Origin: Pseudomonadota bacterium
Lineage (GTDB): Bacteria; Pseudomonadota; Alphaproteobacteria; Rhizobiales; Beijerinckiaceae
Direction of reading: 5' to 3'
DNA length: 10,075 nucleotides
Assembly (NCBI GenBank): GCA_028876585.1
Contig: JAGWRL010000125.1
Span: 1 to 10,075, forward strand
A program made the translations under genes and the position numbers. Below, in pieces: positions 1 to 6,853 of this stretch (position 1 is the first letter of the stretch; every line of letters starts with the position of its first letter). The notes beneath the pieces were generated by a model that saw only the letters and a list, made by a program, of their open reading frames with translations, had not been told where the DNA came from and did no database searches.

Positions 1-713
1 GGCGCGGGCGGGCGCGGCCGCGGCCGGGCCGGGCGCGTCGGCGCGACGCGCTCGACGGCGCCGTCGGGCGCATGCCGGTCCAGCGTCAGCCGCTCGGTCT
101 CGGGCGCCTCGATCTCGATATTGGCGGCGGCGCAGTTTTCCGCCGCCAGCGGGTGATCGGGATCGGAATCGACCAGAAACGTCTCGCGCCCGCCCGCGCC
201 GCGCATCTCTATCCGCAACGCCGCCTCGCCCGTCCAGGCGATCCAGCCCGAGACGCCCCTGCCCGTGTGCTCCAGCCGATGCGCCAGGCTCGCCCCGGCC
301 TCGAACAGCGCCGCTGCGGCTTTGCGCCGCAGCGCCCAGTCGGACGACGGCCGCGCCGCGATGCGCGCCGCCGCCTCGGCGCGCGCCTCGGAGGCGCCCC
401 AAAGCAACGCGGCGCGGTCGATCGCCGCGTCGGTCGGGTCGAGCGCCAGCGCGGCGCTCAAATCAAGTTGCGCCGCCTCCAGCCGGCCCGCCGCCTTATG
501 CGTCTGCGCGCGCAGGAACAGGTCACGCGCCGACGGCACGATCAGGCGGCAGCGCCGGTCGGCGAAAGCGAAGGCGACGTCATAATCCGCGCGCGCCATC
601 CGCTCGCCGGCGCCGAGCCTCAGCGCGTCGGCGTCCCAATTCGGGCCGGCGCCGAATCTGGGCGGCTTGGCCGGGGCGTGTCGAATGGCTTTCCCTTCCC
701 GGGTTGTAAACAT
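1..713 (-). CDS. TPR-like / beta-rich protein of unknown function, C-terminus cut by window edge
   Basis: An uninterrupted leftward frame starts at ATG 713-711 and runs off the left edge, giving 237 codons without a stop. Its third codon positions are strongly G/C, as in the other genes, and the overlapping rightward frames look like shadows. The protein begins MFTTREGKAIRHAPAKPP. Residues about 63-103 (LFLRAQTHKAAGRLEAAQ followed by a LALDP motif) resemble a TPR helix pair. Residues about 145-215 are richer in beta-type residues (GWIAWTGEAALRIEM). The visible part ends in a Pro/Arg-rich stretch (PTRPARPRPRPP), which looks like a linker to a further domain. A GAAAGGG Shine-Dalgarno-like sequence lies just upstream of the ATG. 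The gene diverges from the secretion cluster across a palindrome-rich spacer. Multidomain glycosyltransferases of alphaproteobacteria can have this kind of N-terminal arrangement, so a catalytic domain beyond the window is possible. I cannot name a function from what is visible. Confidence 0.72.
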   Translation of the reverse strand, partial: MFTTREGKAIRHAPAKPPRFGAGPNWDADALRLGAGERMARADYDVAFAFADRRCRLIVPSARDLFLRAQTHKAAGRLEAAQLDLSAALALDPTDAAIDRAALLWGASEARAEAAARIAARPSSDWALRRKAAAALFEAGASLAHRLEHTGRGVSGWIAWTGEAALRIEMRGAGGRETFLVDSDPDHPLAAENCAAANIEIEAPETERLTLDRHAPDGAVERVAPTRPARPRPRPPA

Positions 714-723
714 AGACCCTTTC

Positions 724-740
724 GGGGCGCCGAGCGCCCC
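724..740 (-). promoter_or_regulatory. Hairpin in the 5' leader of the leftward gene
   Basis: Arms GGGGCGC (724-730) and GCGCCCC (734-740) form a perfect 7-bp GC-only stem with a 3-nt loop. On the leftward transcript it ends 10 nt before the ATG at 713, directly beside the GAAAGGG ribosome-binding site. It could modulate translation initiation or mRNA stability. It lacks a T-tract on either side, so a terminator is unlikely. The structure is seen in the sequence; its role is inferred. Confidence 0.3.
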
Positions 741-828
741 GTCTCTAAGGCAGCTCCGTCATATTGGAAAGAGCGGCGCGATTCTCGCTTTCCCTAGCGA
801 AAGCAGGAAGAAAATTCATACCGACGGC

Positions 829-858
829 GCGTCGCGACGCAGTTTCTACAACTGCGTC
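829..858. promoter_or_regulatory. Overlapping palindromes in the divergent intergenic region (possible operator)
   Basis: Two perfect symmetric elements share bases. GCGTCGCGACGC (829-840) is a 12-bp palindrome. GACGCAGTT (836-844) and AACTGCGTC (850-858) form a 9-bp inverted repeat around the 5-nt spacer TCTAC. The GACGC/GCGTC half-site therefore occurs three times in 30 bp. Neither side carries the T-run of an intrinsic terminator. The position between two divergent genes suits a regulator-binding site or a 5' leader structure, but no regulator gene is visible in the window. Confidence 0.35.
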
Positions 859-925
859 AAGATTAAGCAAACGTGACGAAAAAAAACGCGCGCCGCACAA
901 CTTTCGCGGTTGCAAAAAGGCTCGA

Positions 926-954
926 TTGGATGTTAACGTTGAGTTAGGCATAAC
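926..954 (+). promoter_or_regulatory. Possible sigma-70-type promoter for the rightward genes
   Basis: TTGGAT (926-931) and CATAAC (949-954) are separated by 17 bp, the preferred spacing. The -35 match is weak (3 of 6) and the -10 match is moderate (4 of 6). The location, about 30 bp before the first possible start codon at 985, is suitable. The -10 hexamer lies inside the palindrome at 948-965. This is a low-confidence inference. Confidence 0.22.
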
Positions 955-965
955 GGACGTTATGC
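948..965. promoter_or_regulatory. 18-bp perfect palindrome, probable operator
   Basis: GCATAACG (948-955), spacer GA, CGTTATGC (958-965) form a perfect inverted repeat with 8-bp arms and a 2-bp centre. Such compact, AT-containing dyads are typical of binding sites for dimeric repressors. It covers the suggested -10 element and lies about 20 bp before the GTG at 985, so a bound protein would block transcription of the rightward genes. The symmetry is seen directly; the function is inferred. Confidence 0.45.
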
Positions 966-984
966 GTTTGCGGCGGGGCGTGGC

Positions 985-1851
985 GTGGCTGAGGCGGGGG
1001 ACAGATTTGATCGTGGCTCCACTTTGTCTGTGGCGCGCGGTTTGCACATCTTTCGCTATGTCAGCTTTCAGGGCGCCGGCGTTCCCGCGGTGGCGCGCGT
1101 CATCCCGCCGGCTTCCGGCGTAACGTTGCTCGATATGCCGGGGCGTGAACGGGGCGCGTTGCAGCGCCCCGGCGATTGTCTGGTGGTTCGCGCCGAACGC
1201 GCTTCCGAGGTCGTGGTCGGATTGCGGCGCGGCGCGGCGGACGGTTCGCTGGACGCGTCATTCCGGCTGGAGCCGATCGTGCTGGTCGAGGAAACTTCGG
1301 CGCCGCAGAGCGAGCCGGAAATCGTCGCCGTCGCGCCGGCCGCTGTCGCGGCTCCTTTCTCCTTTCTCGCGCATCTCGCCAATCGCGGCGACACCGCGTT
1401 CGGGCAAAACGTCTGGGCGGGCGGGCCGGAATCGCCGGCCGCGGTCGAAGGCGTGCAGATCGTGTCCGAGGCGGGGCCCGTCGCGATCGAAGTGCAGGCG
1501 CTGGTCGGCAGCCGGCCGCCGCGCTGGTCCGAATGGGTCGGCGCCGGGCAATATGCGGGAACGCGGGGCCATGGCCTCCCGCTGGTGGGTTTGCGTTTAC
1601 GCGTGAAGCCGGAGTTCTCCGGGGTCGAGATCGCGGCGGAAGCGCTGTTTCTGGGCGCGCTGGTCGCCTCCCAGCGCGGTCGTCAGGTTGAGTTCATCAG
1701 CGGATCGGGCGTCGATCCCCTGGTTGGCGTAAAAATCGGATTGCAAAACGTTCAGGAAGCAGGCGCGACGCGGGCGACAACCGACTTCGACGCGCAATCC
1801 AAAGACAGGGAGCCGCGCGTTCGCGTCTTCCGCGCCTCCGCCGCGCGTTGA
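985..1851 (+). CDS. Unknown-function protein with three ChW-like (hydrophobic-W) segments
   Basis: The 288-residue frame opens with GTG 985 and ends at TGA 1849-1851. No clear Shine-Dalgarno sequence supports 985; TTG 1024 or GTG 1030, after a purine-rich GAGGCGGGGG stretch, are alternatives. No signal peptide or membrane segment is evident. Residues about 20-98 appear beta-rich (FRYVSFQGAGVPAVARV). A Pro/Ala-rich linker follows at about 103-124. The C-terminal part holds three related segments at about 127-160, 167-207 and 215-254. They end in similar strands: VEGVQIV, LVGLRLRV and LVGVKIGL. The central one has the WSEWVGAGQYAGTRGHG core, recalling clostridial hydrophobic-W repeats, which are linked to extracellular proteins and recognition of carbohydrates or proteins. 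That similarity is my own reading by eye. The gene lies 46 bp upstream of the RTX-like gene in the same direction and may be co-transcribed with it. A role alongside the secreted protein is plausible but unproven. Confidence 0.7.
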   Translation: MAEAGDRFDRGSTLSVARGLHIFRYVSFQGAGVPAVARVIPPASGVTLLDMPGRERGALQRPGDCLVVRAERASEVVVGLRRGAADGSLDASFRLEPIVLVEETSAPQSEPEIVAVAPAAVAAPFSFLAHLANRGDTAFGQNVWAGGPESPAAVEGVQIVSEAGPVAIEVQALVGSRPPRWSEWVGAGQYAGTRGHGLPLVGLRLRVKPEFSGVEIAAEALFLGALVASQRGRQVEFISGSGVDPLVGVKIGLQNVQEAGATRATTDFDAQSKDREPRVRVFRASAAR

Positions 1852-1897
1852 TGCGGCGTAGGTTTAGGGATCGAAATCGTTAAAAGGATCGGGTGAC

Positions 1898-3145
1898 ATG
1901 GCTACATATCAACTTAACGCGGCGGACCTCATAACGCTGCTTGCGAGCACCGTGCAGTCGACCACGGGTGGCGAGATTCTCGACACGCTGATCCACAACG
2001 GCGAATTCCCCGGGCCGATCGGTTCGCTCTATCACGTCGAGACTCAGGTGGGGCCGTCGGGCGGCTCGTCCTTGCCGACGCAGGACGATACGATCGCCGC
2101 GGGCACCCAGCTCGAATTGATCGACCTGCCGACCTCGACCAGGGTGACGGGCTCGGTGTTCCCGGCCCCGACGGTCGGCCCGGCCACGCCGGTGACGACC
2201 TTCAACTTCCTGTCGCCCGGCAACGTCGTGATCGCCGCCGGCGATCAGGCGGTCACCGTCATCGACTCGGGCCCCGGCGGCGACACGCTGGTCGGCGGCG
2301 CCGGCTCCGAGCGGCTGCGTTCCGTTTCGGGCGCGAATGTTCTGGTCGCCGGCACGGGTCACAACACGCTGGTCGGCGGCACGGGCGCCGACACGCTGAT
2401 CGGCGCCGGCAATACCCGCCTGGTCGCCGGGTCCGGCGATCAGACGCTGATCGGCGGCGTCATCGCCGGCGCGCATGACACGCTGCTCGGCGGCTCGGGC
2501 GCGGACCTGTTGAAGGTCAGCCAAGGCAGCAACCGGCTCGTCGGCGGAACGGGCTTGAACACCCTGCTCGGCGGCAGCGGCGCCGACACATTGCTCGGCG
2601 GCGGGCACAGCTCGCTGGTGGCCGGCTCGGGCGACAACGTCCTGAAAGGCGGCGTGAAGGGCGGCGCGGACACCGTGATCGGCGGCGTCGGGCATGACAC
2701 GCTGCAGGGCTTCGGCGGCACGACCAGCATCGTCGCCGGCTCGGGCGACACCCGCATCGTTTCCGCGGGCGGCGCGAACACCCTGCTGGGCAGCTCGGGC
2801 GCCGATACGCTGCTGGCGTCTGGCGGCACGTCGGCCAGCATGGTCGGCGGCTCGGGCTTCACCCGCTTCGTCGACGTGGCGCATGTCAACACGACGATCG
2901 TGGGCGGCGCGGGCGGCGATCGCGTCGTGCTCGGCGCGGGTCCGGGCGACGACTCGATCCAGAGCGGCGGCGGCGCGATGAGCATCGCCTCGCTCCAGTC
3001 GGCGAGCAATCTCGTCAGCAACACCAGCACCGCGGTCGGCGGCCTGCATACGCTGACGTTCAGCGACGGCCAGGTGATCACCATCAACGACGCCAACGCC
3101 AACATCACCATCCACTTCGCCGGCGGCGGCACCACCACCGTCTGA
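1898..3145 (+). CDS. RTX-like glycine-rich repeat protein, probable type I secretion substrate
   Basis: The ATG at 1898 is preceded by AAGGA (1884-1888) at good spacing; the product is 415 residues. Residues 1-120 are non-repetitive (MATYQLNAADLITLLAS) and lack a Sec signal peptide. Residues about 124-355 hold roughly 16 glycine-rich nonapeptide-like units such as GGTGADTLI, GGSGADTLL and AGSGDNVLK. These resemble the calcium-binding GGxGxDxUx repeats of RTX proteins, which fold as a parallel beta-roll outside the cell. Only about half of the units keep Asp at the sixth position, so calcium binding may be reduced. Residues about 380-415 (HTLTFSDGQVITIND, then a Gly/Thr/Val tail) form the hydrophobic, beta-rich C-terminus expected of an uncleaved type I secretion signal. 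No enzyme or toxin domain is seen, so a surface-layer, adhesin or matrix role is more likely than a hydrolase. An ABC exporter and HlyD adaptor are encoded downstream on the same strand, and a strong terminator follows the stop. Confidence 0.88.
   Translation: MATYQLNAADLITLLASTVQSTTGGEILDTLIHNGEFPGPIGSLYHVETQVGPSGGSSLPTQDDTIAAGTQLELIDLPTSTRVTGSVFPAPTVGPATPVTTFNFLSPGNVVIAAGDQAVTVIDSGPGGDTLVGGAGSERLRSVSGANVLVAGTGHNTLVGGTGADTLIGAGNTRLVAGSGDQTLIGGVIAGAHDTLLGGSGADLLKVSQGSNRLVGGTGLNTLLGGSGADTLLGGGHSSLVAGSGDNVLKGGVKGGADTVIGGVGHDTLQGFGGTTSIVAGSGDTRIVSAGGANTLLGSSGADTLLASGGTSASMVGGSGFTRFVDVAHVNTTIVGGAGGDRVVLGAGPGDDSIQSGGGAMSIASLQSASNLVSNTSTAVGGLHTLTFSDGQVITINDANANITIHFAGGGTTTV
2267..2962 (+). repeat. 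RTX-like nonapeptide repeat region within the secreted protein gene
   Basis: This segment encodes about 16 degenerate GGxGxDxLx units. Two flavours recur: GGSGADTLL-type units and AGSGDxxL-type units, often preceded by LV. The units are spaced rather than strictly contiguous, with strides of about 9 or 17-20 residues. At the DNA level this gives recurrent GGCGGC, TCGGGCG and GACACGCTG words. The strong repetition also creates a long antisense open frame that is not a gene. Confidence 0.8.
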
Positions 3146-3168
3146 GGCGAACTGACGCGTTAACCCTG

Positions 3169-3206
3169 TGACGCGAGAATCCCTGGATTCTCGCGTCATT
3201 TCGTTT
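3169..3206 (+). terminator. Rho-independent terminator after the RTX-like gene
   Basis: Perfect arms TGACGCGAGAATCC (3169-3182) and GGATTCTCGCGTCA (3185-3198) can form a 13-bp stem closed by a CCTG loop. The stem is followed by TTTCGTTT, a broken T-tract. It starts 24 bp after the RTX stop and should end much of the transcription before the glycosyltransferase gene, or act as an mRNA-stabilising 3' end. An A-rich tract is lacking on the left side, so the rightward orientation is preferred. Confidence 0.85.
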
Positions 3207-3304
3207 AAGGCGTGCGCGGCGGGAGCCGCTTCCCGTTCCTCCCGCGAGAGGCTTTGCAAGTTGATCGCGGCGACGACGTCGCGGGCGCCAAGGCGGATCG
3301 CGCC

Positions 3305-4552
3305 ATGAACGTACTGTTCGTTCACAACAATTTCCCGGCGCAGTTCAAGCACGTCGCGGCCCGGCTGCATCGCCGCGGATCCGCGAAGATGGCCGCCATC
3401 GGTTCGGAAACCGCGACCGAAGTCGACGGCGTCGAACTGCGGCGCTATCGCTCCCCCGGCGCGTTGCCGGCCGCGCACACCTTCTCGCGCCGGTTCGAGG
3501 CGGAATGCCGCCGCGCCGAGCAGGTCATGTTCGCGGCGCTGGCGCTCAAACAGGACGGGTTCGACCCCGATCTGATCGTCGCCCATTGCGGCTGGGGCGA
3601 AACGCTGCCGCTGCGCTCGGTGTTTCCCCGCGCGCGACTGGCGGTCTACTGCGAATTCTACTATCGGCCCGAGGGGCAGGATGTCGGCTTCGACCTCGAA
3701 ACGGGCCAATTCGGACTGGATGGTCTCGTGGGGTTGAACGCCAAGAACGCCAGTTCCCTGATCGCTTTGGCCGAATGCGACCTCGGCCTGTCGCCGACGC
3801 CGTGGCAGCGCTCGACTTTCCCGCGCGAGTTTCACGCCAAGATCCACGTCGCCCACGAGGGCGTCGACACGACATGGATCGCGCCCGACCCGGCGGCCAA
3901 GTTCCAACTGCCCGGCGGCCCGCGGTTCGACCGCAGCGACGAGGTCGTCACCTATTTCGCGCGCGGACTTGAGCCGATGCGCGGGTTTCACATCTTCATG
4001 CGCGCGGTCCCCGAAATATTGCGCCTGCGCCCGCAGGCGCAGATCGTCATCGTCGGCGCGGAGGAAGTGTCCTACGGCAATTGGGCGCCGGACGGCGGCG
4101 ATTGGAAACAATATTGCCTGCGCGAAATCCTGCCCCACATCGATCTCGCCCGCGTGCATTTCCTCGAGCGGCTGCCGCACGCCGGCCTGCGCGCGCTGAT
4201 GCAGGTGTCGCGCGTCCACGTCTATCTGACCTATCCGTTCGTGCTGTCGTGGTCCTGCATCGAGGCGCTGGCGGCGGGTTGCGCGATCGTCGCTTCCGAC
4301 ACGGCGCCGGTGCGCGACGTGATCGTCGACGGCGAGAACGGCGTCCTCACGCCGTTCCATGATCCCAGCGCCTTGGCGAACGCGGTCGGCGCCCTGCTCG
4401 CCGATCCCGCGCGCCGCGCCCGCCTCAGCGCGCGCGCGCGCGAGACGGCGGCGGCGGCTTTCAACGTCGAGGCCTGCGTCAGCCGAACGCTCGACATCCT
4501 CGGACTGGCGCAGGACAACGCCGGTCATCTTCCCGCCGCTGTCGGCGCATAA
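3305..4552 (+). CDS. GT4-family glycosyltransferase (GT-B fold)
   Basis: I chose ATG 3305 because the conserved N-terminus MNVLFVHNNFPAQFKHVA begins there. A GTG at 3212 would add 31 residues that look like non-coding leader. AAGG at 3290-3293 is a weak ribosome-binding site. The 415-residue product matches the subgroup of family 4 glycosyltransferases with an N-terminal FVHxNFPxQF motif. Residues about 114-130 (VYCEFYYRPEGQDVGFD) and 162-170 (LSPTPWQRS) are also typical. The C-terminal Rossmann half includes IVIVGAEEVSYG (247-258) and the nucleotide-sugar site region PFVLSWSCIEALAAG (311-325) with SDTAPVRDVI after it. The first Glu of the classical E-x7-E motif appears replaced here, as I recall being usual in this subgroup. 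The enzyme would transfer a sugar from an activated donor in the cytoplasm; donor and acceptor cannot be read from sequence. It lies between the RTX gene and the exporter, so it may modify the secreted protein or a surface polymer. Confidence 0.9.
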   Translation: MNVLFVHNNFPAQFKHVAARLHRRGSAKMAAIGSETATEVDGVELRRYRSPGALPAAHTFSRRFEAECRRAEQVMFAALALKQDGFDPDLIVAHCGWGETLPLRSVFPRARLAVYCEFYYRPEGQDVGFDLETGQFGLDGLVGLNAKNASSLIALAECDLGLSPTPWQRSTFPREFHAKIHVAHEGVDTTWIAPDPAAKFQLPGGPRFDRSDEVVTYFARGLEPMRGFHIFMRAVPEILRLRPQAQIVIVGAEEVSYGNWAPDGGDWKQYCLREILPHIDLARVHFLERLPHAGLRALMQVSRVHVYLTYPFVLSWSCIEALAAGCAIVASDTAPVRDVIVDGENGVLTPFHDPSALANAVGALLADPARRARLSARARETAAAAFNVEACVSRTLDILGLAQDNAGHLPAAVGA

Positions 4553-4600
4553 CCAGGGCAGGCGTTCTGTGGCGAAAATGATATTGCGGAGTGAGACGGT

Positions 4601-6853
4601 TTGGAGCCGAAGCCGAAAATGAAGGCGCTGACTTTCGCCTCAGGCGCCGCCGACGCAAGCGACCGCTCGCCGACGTGGTTGCGATGCCTGGCCATCATCG
4701 GCCGCTCGCACGGCCTGAACCTGACCATCCCGCAACTGGTCAAGGACAATCTTTTGTCCAGCGACGAAGTCGATGTGCAGGAAATGATCGGTTGCGCCAA
4801 ACAGGCGGGTCTCAAGGCCCGGCTCGTCCGCCTCGATTGGGACAATCTCCAGCAGCTCGGCAAGGCGCTGCCCGCGATCGTCAGGTTGAAGACCGGCGAG
4901 GCGATGATCCTCGCCGAGGTGGAAACCCACGGCAAGGTGCCGCATGTCAAACTGCGCGACCCCGACGCGGAGGAAGGGTCGATCATGGCGATCGACCGCG
5001 TCCGCCTGGAGGAAATCTGGACCGGCGAAATCGTTCTCGTGCGGCGCAGTTATAAGGTGCTCGACGAGGAAAAGCCGTTTGGTTGGCCGCTGATCTTCGC
5101 TTTGTTCCTGCGCGAACGGCGCATTCTCAGAGATCTCGTGCTGGGCGCGATCGCGCTCAGCGTGCTGGCGCTGACGCCGATGATCTTCTGGCGCATCATC
5201 ACCGGGCCGGTGCTCGAATATCACGCGTTCGACACCTTCACCGTGTTGTGCGTCGGCGTATTCGCGTTGTTCATGTTCGAAGCCGTATTGCTCTATATGC
5301 GGTCCTATCTGTTGCAGATCGTCACCGCGCGCGTCGATACGCGCATGTCGGAATATATTTTCGACCGGCTGCTCGACATCCAGATCGACTTTTTCGAGCG
5401 CAACCCCGTCGGCCTGATTTCGCACGACATCCACGAAGCCAACAAGATCCGCCGCTTCATCAACGATCAGGGGTTCGGCACCCTGCTCGATTCGCTCAGC
5501 CTGCTGATCCTGCTGCCGGTGATGTTCGCGTTCAGCGCGTTGTTGACGTTCATCGTGCTCGGCCTCACCTTCGTGATGGTGATGTTCCTGATCGCGATGC
5601 TGCCCGCAATCCGCCGCGCCACCGGCGCCGTGATCGCCGCGGAGACGGCCAAAGGCACGTTTCTCTATCAGAATCTCGCCGGCATCCGCACCGTGAAGTC
5701 GCTGGCGCTGGAGACGCGCCAACGCGCGATGTGGGACGTGCTGACGGTGCGCGTCACCGACGCCCTGTTTCACGCCGGCCACATCGGAGCGATCGTCCAG
5801 GCCACGATCCGCCCGCTGTCGCAGATCTCCACCTCCGGCTCGCTGGCCGTCGGCGTCTATCTGGCGATGACGAGCAACAACCCGGTCGCGATCGGCGACC
5901 TGTTCGCCTTCATGATCCTGGCCAGCCGCATCCAGGGGCCGCTGATGCAGATGGCGCAGCTCATCACCCAATATGACGAGGCGCGGGCGGCGGTCGGCAT
6001 CGTCGGCAGGCTGATGGCGCAGCCGCTGGAGGAGGGGCGCGGCGGCCAGGGCGTCCGCAGCCCGCTCCAGGGTCACGTCGAATTCTCGCGCGTCCGCTTC
6101 AAATACAGCGGGGCGCTCAATTATGCGCTGGACGGCGTCAGTTTCGAGGTGCCGATCGGCTGGACCCTCGGCATCGTCGGGCGTTCCGGCTCCGGCAAGA
6201 CCACGGTCACCCGCCTGTTGCAGCGGCTGCATTCGGATTACGAGGGGCTGATCAAGATCGACGGCGTCGACGTGCGCGAGTACGACGTCGCCCATCTGCG
6301 ACGCAACCTCGGCGTGGTGTTGCAGGAAAACTTTCTGTTCAGCGGCACCATCCGCGAAAACATCACCGCCGCCAAGCCGCACGCCACGTTCGAGGAAATG
6401 GTGCGCGCGGCGCGGCTCGCCGGCGCGGAGGAGTTCATCGACCGGCTGGCGCGCGGCTATGAAACCTACATCTACGAAGGCTCGCCCAACCTGTCGGGCG
6501 GCCAGCGCCAGCGGCTGGCGATCGCGCGCGCGCTGATCGTCGATCCGCGCATTCTCATTCTCGACGAGGCCACCAGCGCGCTCGATCCCGACAGCGAGGC
6601 GATCGTCAACGACAACATCCGGCGCATCGCGCACGGGCGCACCGTGATCGTCATCTCGCACCGCCTGTCCTCGCTGGTGCGCTCGGACGCGATCCTCGTG
6701 CTCGAACGCGGCAAGTTCGAGGACATCGGCACCCACGAGGAGCTGCTGGAGCGCTGCGACATCTACCGCAATCTCTGGCAGCAGCAGAACCGGCACACCT
6801 CCGGCGGCCCGGAGACGCGCCCCGCAGTCAGGGGGCCGAGCCGTGTTTCGTAA
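4601..6853 (+). CDS. Type I secretion ABC exporter (permease-ATPase) with degenerate C39-like domain
   Basis: This 750-residue protein (TTG 4601 start) has the architecture of RTX exporters of the HlyB/LapB type. Residues about 23-150 form a C39 peptidase-like domain. Cys29 aligns by eye with the second, non-catalytic Cys of true C39 peptidases, while the catalytic Cys and His positions appear to be Thr25 and Glu100/Ala101. It should therefore bind substrate without cleaving it. Residues about 160-445 are the membrane domain, with hydrophobic segments near 162-200, 212-235, 295-335 and 395-445. The nucleotide-binding domain has Walker A GRSGSGKTT (527-535), Q-loop Gln575, signature LSGGQ (631-635), Walker B ILILDE (651-656) and switch His687, so the ATPase should be active. 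GGAG at 4588-4591 supports TTG 4601; ATG 4619 is a credible alternative that shortens the protein by six residues. The gene follows the glycosyltransferase by 48 bp and overlaps the adaptor gene. The RTX-like protein upstream is the likely cargo. Confidence 0.93.
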   Translation: MEPKPKMKALTFASGAADASDRSPTWLRCLAIIGRSHGLNLTIPQLVKDNLLSSDEVDVQEMIGCAKQAGLKARLVRLDWDNLQQLGKALPAIVRLKTGEAMILAEVETHGKVPHVKLRDPDAEEGSIMAIDRVRLEEIWTGEIVLVRRSYKVLDEEKPFGWPLIFALFLRERRILRDLVLGAIALSVLALTPMIFWRIITGPVLEYHAFDTFTVLCVGVFALFMFEAVLLYMRSYLLQIVTARVDTRMSEYIFDRLLDIQIDFFERNPVGLISHDIHEANKIRRFINDQGFGTLLDSLSLLILLPVMFAFSALLTFIVLGLTFVMVMFLIAMLPAIRRATGAVIAAETAKGTFLYQNLAGIRTVKSLALETRQRAMWDVLTVRVTDALFHAGHIGAIVQATIRPLSQISTSGSLAVGVYLAMTSNNPVAIGDLFAFMILASRIQGPLMQMAQLITQYDEARAAVGIVGRLMAQPLEEGRGGQGVRSPLQGHVEFSRVRFKYSGALNYALDGVSFEVPIGWTLGIVGRSGSGKTTVTRLLQRLHSDYEGLIKIDGVDVREYDVAHLRRNLGVVLQENFLFSGTIRENITAAKPHATFEEMVRAARLAGAEEFIDRLARGYETYIYEGSPNLSGGQRQRLAIARALIVDPRILILDEATSALDPDSEAIVNDNIRRIAHGRTVIVISHRLSSLVRSDAILVLERGKFEDIGTHEELLERCDIYRNLWQQQNRHTSGGPETRPAVRGPSRVS

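Noticed and set aside
72..797. Rightward 241-codon frame opposite the left-edge gene
   Set aside because: The leftward frame 713-1 has the expected third-position G/C bias, a start with a ribosome-binding site and a TPR-like segment. The rightward translation is Arg/Pro/Gln-rich with no domain.
787..804. Small inverted repeat GCTTTC/GAAAGC in the spacer
   Set aside because: The 6-bp stem competes with an alternative TCGCT/AGCGA pairing and has no flanking T-tract, so it is too weak to call as a site.
745..1047. Short leftward frame (100 codons) across the divergent spacer, and the rightward frame at 764-1123
   Set aside because: Both cross the palindromes and the putative promoter, show no consistent codon bias and have no recognisable protein features.
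3212..3304. GTG-initiated N-terminal extension of the glycosyltransferase
   Set aside because: The extension has no family similarity, begins directly after the terminator, and the canonical N-terminus starts at ATG 3305.
1880..4528. Leftward 882-codon open frame opposite the RTX-like and glycosyltransferase genes
   Set aside because: It is antisense to two well-supported genes, and its Arg/Ala/Asp/Gln-rich, repetitive translation mirrors the RTX repeats. Long antisense frames are expected in GC-rich DNA with biased third positions.
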